64,000 nt of DNA from Leucaena leucocephala (Eukaryota > Streptophyta > Magnoliopsida > Fabales > Fabaceae), in the NCBI GenBank assembly GCA_037074615.1, contig CM073562.1:18027001-18091000 (forward strand), read 5' to 3'. Below are positions 34,755-44,559 of the stretch, one piece after another. Position numbers and translations under genes: made by a program. The notes under the pieces are model-generated. The model did not search any database, was not told the origin of the DNA, and worked only from the letters and a program-made list of their open reading frames with translations. Numbering within the stretch: the first letter of the stretch is position 1; the number at the start of each line of letters is the position of its first letter.

Positions 34755-35577
34755 TCAGCTAATATTTATCCCACTCACATACAAAGCATTTGTCATCGCC
34801 TTCTTCGTCTTAGCCGAGAGCTCATCATAAGCTTTGGCCCATGCATTATTCTGTTCCCCGTTCCATTTTGCTCCCGCGGCTTCCTTTACTGTTGTTAGCA
34901 ATGCCTCTTTAAGGCCCTAAAATCAAAATTAATTATTAATGGCCGGAGGAGGATATTTTCATTAAATATTACTTTGTATTACCTCGAAATGGGAATCGAT
35001 GACTCCTTCTTGAACATGCACAGAACTCAACTGCTTCAGTGTAGCATCTTCTACAACAATCTCTCCTTTCTCTCTTAGTTGAATTGCTGATTCATAAGTC
35101 TAAAAATCCTCATATCATAACATTTACACATTAGTTATTGGAGTATGATCAGCTTTTCAAATTCTTGTACAAGAGAGGATACAAATTAAATTGCAAGTAA
35201 GAAGAACAGGATGGGAAACATATCTATTAATTAATTCTGGCCAAAATAAAAAACGTACAACACATTTCTATATATGTTACTTATTGAAGTATTCTTATTA
35301 ACTTGCCATCTTAAAAACCTTCATGGCTTGGGCCTCTAGCTGTGCGTTATCTTTGGGAACTTCATTTGAATCCTTCAGGAAAGGAAACTTGTCTTTCTCT
35401 GCAGGTAAAATCTCCAATAACCTATTCAAATGGAGGAAAGTTAGAAAAAGAGAGGTTATGTATTCCAATGAACAATTACAGGGTGTAGAAACGAATACTG
35501 AGGTGGGAAAAGTTTTTGGTCAAATCTTCCCATGAGCTCTTGACTAGAGCCTCTTCCTTCTCACTGCAGCTAGCCCT
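34755..35577 (-). pseudogene. Phytoglobin copy A (class 2 type), start codon lost
   Basis: Four exons as in all plant haemoglobins: 35480-35577, 35307-35421, 34983-35099 and 34755-34916, joining to 492 bases (163 residues plus stop) in frame. Key parts: SEKEEALVKSSWEDL, the haem-pocket exon with KDKFPFLKDS and LEAQAMKVFKM, LSSVHVQEGV with the proximal His, and NAWAKAYDELSAKTKKAM plus a ten-residue extension. Compared base by base with copy B, the start ATG is AGG at 35577-35575, and no upstream in-frame ATG exists. The donor of exon 2 is GC (atg|gcaagt) where copy B has GT. The distal position has Gln (GCC CAA GCC), not His. The coding body is otherwise undamaged, so loss is recent or another start is used. 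Confidence 0.8.
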
Positions 35578-36965
35578 TGATAATCTTAATTTGTTTTTTG
35601 ATGTTCTGAAAGCACAAAGTTCAGGGTTGCAAGAGTTAGTGAACTGTGTAAGGATTTTGAAAGCAAACTAGCTTAAACTTGGATCATTGAGGCAGACGTG
35701 TGAAGATAAATGGAACGTTAATTGTGTAATGAAGGGAAACCATAGAAGAACAATGATGGGTTTTTGGGAGTATTCAAATGACCAGGCTTTGGAATATGAG
35801 CCATTGGATCGATGATAGGCATAGGAATACTCATGGGTCTTGGTTTTTTATTTCCTTTTGGAATGTTGTTCTCTTTTGTATCCAAAATAAATATAGAAGC
35901 TATTGCAGTGCCTGTGTATCTGTTTCATTGGAAACTAATGTAATTTGATCAGAGAAAATTACATTATATATCCCCGGAATCATCTCTTCCAAATGCTTAA
36001 TTGGACTTTGGACTTGGCACATGCATTGAGTTGTTTTCTACATAATTTGAAACAAGTGACCAAGTTTGTTTTAATTATGACAGTGTGATGATATCAAAGA
36101 AGAAGACATTATAAGCATAGCAGTTGAAGGGTGAAATACTATAATCTCAAAGTGAATGGAAGTAACAAACGATGATGAGGGGGCAATTGAAGGACGTACA
36201 CCCCAAAGGGTCTTCAATTAATTAGTGGACGACTTGGCTCGCAAGAGTCAATCTTGGAAGGAAGTGGTAAAGATACACACACACTTGGTGGCGGGGGCGT
36301 GTGGATGATTTTATTATAAGGAGAGTGTGTTACGAAGTTGGTGCGTTTCTTTCTGCATAATGCTGGCTTCTCTTACTCCACCCACATGGCAACATTGTTA
36401 TGAGCCTGGTGCGTTTCTTTCTCCAACAGGCATGCGTGCCCTTTTCCATGACCAATTTCAACTATATTTTACAAAACAAAAGTTGTGGATCACAATCTGA
36501 TCTCAGTTCTGCTATAGTAACTTCTAAATATTATGACTTCATATTAATGAATACATTTACCGAACATACATACATACATGCATACATAATCATTTGTATG
36601 CCATTTCGACGTAATATTTTATCACAATAAGACTTATACAGCCACAATATTATCTAACGATGAGAAGGCACTAATTAACTTTTACACCAAAATGCAGCTA
36701 AAGCCTCAAACATCAATATTTATTCTTTTTCCCAAAGTGTCACACAATATATAAAGTTTACATACATACATATATATATCTTTCTCATATTATACCTTCT
36801 CGTCACACATAGCTCTTACAAAAGTTCATACTAAATGCATACATATATAGCGACAATAACTTCTGAAAAGCGCTTTATTCTGCTTGTAAATTATTTTGTT
36901 TGAAGTTGAAAAGAGAAATAAACATATGGTTGACAGCTTGTGATATGAATGAATAATATAAAGCA
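35578..36965. other. Spacer between phytoglobin copies A and B
   Basis: No supported gene. Sequence just beyond 35577 corresponds to the lost promoter/leader of copy A. An open stretch at 36400-36630 has no support. Confidence 0.45.
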
Positions 36966-38034
36966 CTATATTTCTTTCATTCCCTTCTTGATTAAAGCTG
37001 ACACACCATCATATGCCTTAGCCCACGCATTATTCAGATCCTCACTCCATTTCGCTCCCGCTGCTTCCTTTACCGTTTTTAGCAGTGCTTCTTTCACCAC
37101 CTACATTCAAATAGCCTTCAATTCATTAATTGAGCTAGCAAAACAAAAAGGCGAAGTGTCAACTATATTAAGTATTAAACAATACTACTTTAAACTAATT
37201 TGTGTTACCTCGAAATGGGGCTCAACAACTCCTTTCTTGACATGCACAGAACTCAATTGCTTTAACGTAGGATCTGCGATCGCAACCTCTCCTTTCTCTC
37301 TCAGTTGAATCGCTGATTCGAAAGTCTACGATTCCCAAGTCATAATTATATATATATGGTATGATATATGCCATTATGGAAGAAGCTAAACATGGTGTTA
37401 AAATTGCTTAGAATGTTTGCTCCTACTATTACAAATTCATTTTATATTATTGCACTATTTTTGCCTGAATATATATTAATTGCCGCAGTTTGATCGGATG
37501 ACTTTTCATGTTGATAAAGTATCTTTCCATTTATAAGCAACCAAAAGAAGTGAATTTCTTTCTCATAAGAAAAGGATAAGGATGGGTCCAGTCTTTTCAA
37601 CTGGTGGAAATGTTATATGAGCACAATAAATTTACTAGATTACTAGACATCTGTGCTTCCCTTAAATGTTTTAGCGTAACATAACTTACCAACTTAAAAA
37701 CCTTCAAGGCTTGGGCCTCTAGTTGAGGATTATTTTTGGGAATTTCATTTGAACCTTCAAGAAAAGGAAACAAGTCTTTCGCGGGAGGTGCAATCTCCAC
37801 TAATCTATACCATTAAACGGACAAAAAAGAAGAGATAAAAGCAGGACAAATATTAAAATATATTGGTATAAATTAAAGAGAATGGAGTTGGAAACAAATA
37901 AGAGAAAGGAAGTTGTATATATGGCAAAAAAATTACAAGGTGAAGAAATGAAAGCTATATGTTGGAAAGTTTTTTATCAAATCCTCCCATGAACTTTTGA
38001 CGAGAGCCTCTTCCTTCTCACTGAAGCCCGCCAT
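36966..38034 (-). CDS. Phytoglobin copy B, intact class 2 type haemoglobin
   Basis: Exons 37937-38034, 37690-37804, 37209-37325 and 36966-37100 join to 465 bases, 154 residues, with normal GT/AG borders at the three conserved haemoglobin intron sites. Start MAGFSEKEEALVKSSW, CD-corner Phe in AKDLFPFLEGS, proximal His in LSSVHVKKGV, C-terminal NAWAKAYDGVSALIKK. By pattern it is closest to class 2 plant haemoglobins (Arabidopsis AHB2 type), from which leghaemoglobins arose; these bind oxygen and take part in NO turnover in the cytosol. The distal (E7) His expected in LKAHAVKVF is Gln here (LEAQALKVF), as in copy A. Introns and flanks resemble copy A, showing tandem duplication. Confidence 0.9.
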
Positions 38035-39764
38035 TGATGATCTTTAGTTTGCTTTACGATATTCACAAAAAACAGACGGAACTTGCCGCAAAGAGTAGCT
38101 ATATATATAGGGCAGGAATTGAAGTACACATCAAAAGAAATTTTAGAACAGACTTTAGATGGGACGAATATATATTAACATTAAGGGCTATTAAAGAGAC
38201 AAGATTGGCTTCCCATGCAGCCAACGGTCAAGCTTTGGAATAAGAAGCTAATTAAATTGCTTAATTTATAATATTCTCAAATGATACAGTTCAGGCTGTG
38301 AAGAGTTAAATATATAACGACTTTGAAAGAAAAGTTGCTCAGACTACGTGAATAGAATTAGATGAGGAAACGATTTTCAAAATAGATTAGCTTCCAGAGT
38401 ATCCAAAGGTCAGGCTTTGGAATAACGACCTATTTAAACCACTAAAATAATACCTCTATGTTTGTTTCATGGATCATATGTATATACCGCAATGCTAAAT
38501 ATCCTTGAAGGTCGACATAAGTTAGAGCAAATTAAATTAAATTAAATTATTGTTGAAATCATGCCCTCTATGTGTAAATCACCCATCTCATGGAAATGAG
38601 ATTGAGATCGTCCACAGTTGACACTATCCACGAGCCAAATACATATTGTAATTATGTTCACATAATTGAAAGAAATGGCAAATAATTAAAGTTTGTTAAT
38701 TTTGTATTGTGACAGTACTTCCCATGTGTAAACTGGCCAATACCTTAGTTTTTTTTTTGGTTAATTGCATGAGGATTCGATATGTCTATTTCCAATTGAT
38801 ATATAATTAAACAAAAGAACAATATATATAACTAATCATATAAGTCGATATAAATTGAACCCACATTTGGAAGATATATATAAATCTATAATGTATAATT
38901 TATTTAAAATTAGACCCCATCCATTTTATTGATCAGTAATTCATGCCCTTAACTTATGATGTAGCATAATCAAGTGTTTGAGTGCGTCACATGAACACGC
39001 TAAGAAAATGCATTTTAATTTGTTCGTCTGATGAGTCCCTCAGCCTGTCATCTCAATTCCTTCTACCTCGTGTGGTTTGTTCATGATCGGTAACTTGCCA
39101 TTCAAAAGCTCAGATTTGTTGGAGCTAATGGTGTCAAAATCCCAGTGAATTGGTTCATCCTATATAGATTGATAAATTAAATTGATTATTGATTATCAAC
39201 GTTGCTTGCATGGCCTTATCGCACTAATTAGTTCGAAATTCGAACCCGTGAATCTTGCATTTCTTCAGAAATTGAATAACTCCTCTATTAATTAATACAC
39301 AAGAATCTGCGATGAAGGCCTTATATTTATAATTTTCCGTCTTCCTTTTATATTTTATTTTGATAATATAACTATCCACATGTTATGAATCAATATATTA
39401 GTACCTAGCTAGCGACTTCTATAAATATTTACCAAAAACCATTTTAACTTTTTTATGCTATTTCAACCTAGCGTTATCATATTTAATTAATAAGATTTAT
39501 TAATGAGCAATATCCTCGAATGAAAAGGCGCCTTAACTTTTACACAAGAATGTAGATAAGCAAGACTCAAACGCCAATATTTATTCTTTTTTCCAAAACA
39601 TCACACAGTCTAAAGATTACATGTATATTTTTCTCATACCACACTTCTTACAGTTGACAAGAGTTCATGCATAAATATATAGATAATTACAAGACTAACT
39701 TTTCAATATTATTTAAAAAAATAACTCATCACCACAATATGTATGGGTCCTTCGAATTTTTGGC
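38035..39764. other. Upstream region of phytoglobin B and spacer
   Basis: No supported gene. The leader of copy B (38035-38100) contains the atcatcaa context before the ATG. Remaining sequence is AT-rich and unremarkable. Confidence 0.45.
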
Positions 39765-40204
39765 TTATATTTCTTTCATTCCCTTCTTCACTAAAGCTGA
39801 CATCCCATCATATGCTTTAGCCCATGCATTGTTGAGGTCCTCGCTCCATGTTTAGATAGGAAGAAAATTAGGAAAGAAATAATACTAGAAAAGTAAACTC
39901 CCAAAAATAGTAAACATTTATACTATTTTAAACAAAATTCCTAGTATTCCCTCCCCCTATTTTTCTTTCACTCTTCTATCCATCCAAACATAGCCTTAAT
40001 ATTTTTAGCGTGACTCTTTTATACCTAAAATCACCTTCATTCCATCAATATAATTGAGCTTACAAAACAAGAAAGTAAAGTCCCAACTGTGTCAAATAAT
40101 ACCTCCAAATGGGAGGCTCATCAATTCCTTTCTGGACAAGTACAGAGCTTAGCTGCTATCACAACCTCTCCTTTCTCTCGCAAATGAATTGCTGATTCAA
40201 AAGT
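39765..40204 (-). pseudogene. Phytoglobin copy C, fragment disrupted by a MITE
   Basis: The last exon (39765 to about 39848) reads WSEDLNNAWAKAYDGMSALV and KKGMKEI then stop, nearly identical to copy B. It is interrupted at about 39849 by a 142-base MITE; beyond it, degraded sequence up to 40010 matches the start of copy B exon 4. Exon 3 lies at about 40100-40204 (TFESAIHLREKGEVVIA) but has lost about 17 bases relative to copy B, shifting the frame, and in the resumed frame the proximal His codon CAT has become CTT (Leu). Exons 1 and 2 were not found between 40205 and 40970. This is a dead copy. Confidence 0.85.
39849..39990. mobile_element. MITE inserted in the phytoglobin C exon
   Basis: Terminal repeats tgtttagatagg (39849-39860) and ctatccatccaaaca (ending 39990) are imperfect inverses. 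The interior holds aatactagaaaagtaaa ... atactattttaaa ... attcctagtatt in mirror order, as in the element at 10477-10627. The boundaries are well defined because the host exon is known from copy B. A few exon bases next to the insertion appear to be missing, and no clear target duplication is visible. Confidence 0.7.
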
Positions 40205-40978
40205 CTACAACTCCCAAACCATGGTATTCTCTCGCAAATTTATGTTTGGGTAGATCAAAACAATGATTTAAAAGAAAGGTATACTAAATTACTGTAATGG
40301 GTCATATCTCAAAATATAATGGAATCGTTATTTTGAATTATAAAAAAATGGTAAAATGATTTAAATTAATTGTTTTTAATTATCATCATTATCAATGAGC
40401 TATAACATAACAAAATAAGCAAAATAATTATTTGCACTTGTTATGATCATTCTCAGTAAAATACACTCTGTTCTTCACTTGACAATCCGTACCAACCAGC
40501 TAGTTGCAGAGGTGTGTTCCTTTTGGGACTTGGTTTGAGCATTGAGGGAAAGGGTTAGGTCAGATTGTAGCAAACCAAACGGCTCCTAGACCTTCGTGTC
40601 AACCTAGGTACTTCTTACATGTCTCTGACTACTTCGCTGATCTGCTTCCTATGTCGTATCATCTACTTCTCCATACCAATTTATCAATCTACCATATGTG
40701 GCATCGAATGATCATCGACCGGGCATTACTATGAATATCGCTTCGCAACACAGCATCAACTACAAACTTTATTGTAAATCAATTACACACACTTTCTTCG
40801 CATTTGTCTATACCACAATCCTTTACTTTGTCACCTTCGGTCTAAATTGTTAAAATAACCCTTTTATCACTTTAGCCGTCCTAATCATATTAGCTAAGCA
40901 AAATCCATACAAATTCAGGAAGAACTCGGTTCACGGCTGTTTGCATTGTAAGAGATGGGAGAAAACTCAACTCTTCTC
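40205..40978. other. Spacer between phytoglobin C and MIA40
   Basis: No supported gene. I looked for the missing phytoglobin C exons 1 and 2 and did not find them. Confidence 0.4.
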
Positions 40979-43301
40979 TTAAAGCTTGGATTTTGGGTTT
41001 GGACATTCTCTTGACCATGTGGGAGGGATTATTTTGTATTCTTTGTCTGGTTCCGTCTCTTCACCTTCACCTTCACCTTCACCTTCACCTTCACCTTCGT
41101 TTAGAATGTCTTCGGGGAAAGCATTAGGATGGGCTTTGATGCAGTTCTGAAGAGCAACAAATGGATGAGCACAGTCCGAGCCCTAACACATGAGAGAAAA
41201 CAGGATAATTCAACACTAATTTATATGGAAGAAAATAGAGAATTTCAATGCTACTTTATTGGTTGGCACATGCAGTTTAAAGCATACACCATAGGACTCT
41301 AAACTACCGAAACAGTATGATGTGTCAGCCAATATGATATAATAATAGCCCAAAAATAGTATCCCATGAAAAACACAAGTATAACAGGAAAACTGTGGAA
41401 TTATTGATGACGCTTTTGGTTCATGGAAAATGGGAAAGAGAAAAGATACGAGTTCTGAAGAGTCATGCCCAGGAAGCATCTGATAAATCGCTACCTGACG
41501 TCCTATGGTGGCATTGAAACCAATGCCATGATGTGGGATACCAATATATAAGATATTAGGGCTTATAAAAATGCCCATGTCTAGTATGAAAATAGGAACT
41601 GTCACAAAAAGAATGCAGTTGGTATTTTATAAATGTTAACTGAGCCATTAAGATGGACATGAGAGTACGAGATATTTATTTTTATGACCTTTTGAGTGGT
41701 ATGAAATACTTGCATAACCCCTTAAATGGTGTGATCTTATGAAACTATAACATCTTGGACGATATCAGTCATCTTGAGTATCAATTTAACAAATACAGAA
41801 ATCATAAATGTCAACTTTAATCCAAAAAGTCAGATCAAAATGAAACTATAGCAAGATACGAAATGACTCCTAAAATATTTTCCATCTCTCATTAGGCTCT
41901 ATTGCAAGGTAATCAAAACTACAAGCAACTGCAACTCTCACTTAAGATTAAATTGAAAGACAAAGGCCATGTGACTGCTCCCTACCTCTCATTTCATTAA
42001 ATAATATTTGAATAAGAACAGCTATTTCTCAGACTAAATCCATTGACTAAATAGGAGAAGTATTGATCTAGGTCCCAAGTTGCTAATCACACATTTCCAG
42101 TTACCTTTTCTTCAGCAGAGCTCTTGAGAAAACAAAGGAACGCCTCTGAAAACTGGTTTCCACATGGACCACTTCGCAAGTCAGCTATGCAAGGGCATTC
42201 TAAAGCTTTCTGAGCTTTTGCCTCAATAGACTGAAATGTGCAAATTTCAATTTCATTAACTCAAATCGCATGTTGGAAGCACGTTAATTCATATGTTTGA
42301 AATGAACAAACCTCTGTCCCTTCATTTCCATAAGCTACAGCATCTGTAAAAAAGGAAAACAGGTAGTCACCCATCACAGTTCCATCCATCTACAAATTTA
42401 GTGCCAAGATGAAACAAATGATACTGCTTCACAGCCTGCTAATTTGCTTTGGTACAAAGAAATCAAAGAGCAAGGGAGAAACTGTATTTGCCTAGCACTC
42501 AAAACTATTGATTACAATAAAATCTAATTTAAGGTATTCACAAAGGAAATTTTGTCTGCATGACTGATACGGTTTTCTTGATGAAAGACTAAGAACAAGA
42601 TAGAGGGAAAGAAAGAACAGAAGTGAAGGCTTAGAAGGAGAGTCACGAAGGAAGAAATAGGAAAGAGAGACTAGACGGAGAGTAAGAAACTGTTCTGTTA
42701 CTGTACTGTCATTATGCCCCCCTTACAATTGGTTATGTGTTCCTATTTATAGACTAAGGATCCAAGAGTTACTGTAGCTAGGTATAGTAATTACAGCAGT
42801 AACAGTATGGTAATTACTAGTTAATGAAAACTTTATAACAGCGTGCATGACTATTGAATCTTAATTGAGCATGGACTTTAACTATTCAGCTTTCTGGTAG
42901 CATTTAATAACCAGTTGACACTATGACAGTGAATGCAGCAATAGCAATTAGCCAGTCAAGGCAACAGTAATCAAAATGGCTCATTGTTCCGTGAACTGTA
43001 ATTAGAGAAAAACATTAGTTGTTATGGATCAACAATGGCTAAGAGGCTGGAAAATTAGAAAGTGAAAAATCTGAGAGCCCACAACTTAAACTAGGCATTT
43101 TGACAAACGCGAAGCCAATAAATTTTGACGAGCAATTGAATGCCCTGAATTTGGTGATCGAGAATAGCACATTATGATAGAGTTAGAAAGGAAAAGGAAA
43201 GACCCCGCAATGGCAGTTTCAAAGGAAGTGGAATTTGACTTGGTGGTTTCATCTTTGGCAGCAGCAGGAGGAGCAGCATCAACACTCATTGTTTGACCCA
43301 T
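40979..43301 (-). CDS. MIA40: MIA40 homolog, mitochondrial intermembrane-space import receptor
   Basis: Exons 43204/5-43301, 42312-42343, 42105-42230 and 40979-41182. MIA40/CHCHD4 is the oxidoreductase that imports and folds cysteine-rich proteins in the intermembrane space (and, in plants, peroxisomes). The redox CPC motif (ALECPCIADL) is followed by the twin CX9C motifs: CGNQFSEAFLC and CAHPFVALQNC. The start MGQTMSVDAAPP and end IIPPTW match plant MIA40. After the CHCH fold comes a run of about five EG pairs from a hexanucleotide repeat. One oddity: with a normal GT donor after exon 1 (gcggg|gtctt) the frame does not match exon 2; it fits (IADAVAYG) only if the exon ends one base earlier, so there may be one extra G in the gggg run or an unusual donor. 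Intact protein would be about 152 residues. Confidence 0.85.
41056..41098. repeat. (TTCACC)n hexanucleotide repeat, coding
   Basis: About seven units. Read on the minus strand it is (GGTGAA)n and adds Gly-Glu pairs near the MIA40 C-terminus. Confidence 0.9.
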
Positions 43302-44559
43302 CTTTGAATCTTCCAAAGATATGAATAATGACCCACAGCATTCAACGAAGCAGGCCTCTGACTGCTTGCTCAGTAGCGAATCAATCCCAAGTGAATCTTA
43401 TTTGAAATCCAGATTTTGAGTAAGATATAAGGAAAACTCAAATTCGCACTTAAAACGATCGAATAATAATAAGTAATAACAAGAACAGGTAGAATAGTCT
43501 GATTACTTTGGTGAAAATGTAATTTAATAAACGAAAATAAAACGGGAAATTAAGAAAGACCTGAATCCAGAGAAGTGGAATTAGGGAATGGCAGAATTAG
43601 GTATACCGAGTGCTCGTGCTTGGGCATACCTCTAGTTACAGTAAGACGCACAAACGAGGAAAGAAAGAAGCCAGTTTTATTTCGCGGCACTCGTTTCTAT
43701 GCGTCCGTCCGTTCGCCTCTGTAAACCGATTAACTTTTGCCCATTTTGGTCTTCCTAATCCTTCCGTACATTTACATTTACATTTACATTAGTTTAATTT
43801 TAGTTTTTTTTGTGTTTTAATTTGATACAGTAATGTTTTAATTTTATTTTTAAGGTTATAAAATATATTTTCAAAAATTTAATCTAATTTTATCAATTTT
43901 CAAAATTTTAATATCAACAATTTTAATAAAACTAATAATATTAAGATTACAGGATTTAAAAAATACTTTATAAAATTAATGACCAAAATAAATTGTGTTC
44001 CTTGGATAATAAAAATTTTTATATTTAAAATACTAAATATATGATTTTACCTTAAATTTTTTTTTCAATTTCTTGTTTATCGTAAACGCAAACAGTAAGT
44101 GAAGGATTGGAACTGTTTTTATTATTTTAATATTTTCCTCCCCTGCCCCTTGGTTTCTTTACTTTATTTTAAATTGGTTATTTATTATTTTTTTTATTTT
44201 TTTTGTGGGGGAGATTTAATATGAAAGAAAAGAAAATAAGACCATGTATAAATTATTTATTTAGGAGAGATGAACAGACTACACACGAAAACGGGAAGTA
44301 GAAAACTTTAAAATCGTCTGAATGGCAAAAAATATAGTAAAGAATACGGGGGGCAACTATTTATTTACGGAAGAATGATGAATCAGCAGCGCCATCGTGA
44401 ATCCAATTATACAATTCACAGTGTTCAATGTATAATACGAAAAAAAAAAAAGACATCTACTGAACACTCTACAGTAAGAAGCTGAGGGTTTAAGAATCAA
44501 GATTTACTCCCTCAGATCCTTCCACCTTATCTCTTTCCCCTGCCCTTTCAACTTCCTCT
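43302..44559. other. MIA40 upstream region and RING gene 3' flank
   Basis: MIA40 leader and promoter should lie in 43302-43700. From 43790 to 44260 the DNA is very AT-rich with no gene seen. Confidence 0.45.

Noticed and set aside
41060..41098. Short direct repeats as a possible CRISPR-like array
   Set aside because: It is a simple hexanucleotide microsatellite inside a plant coding exon, without spacers.
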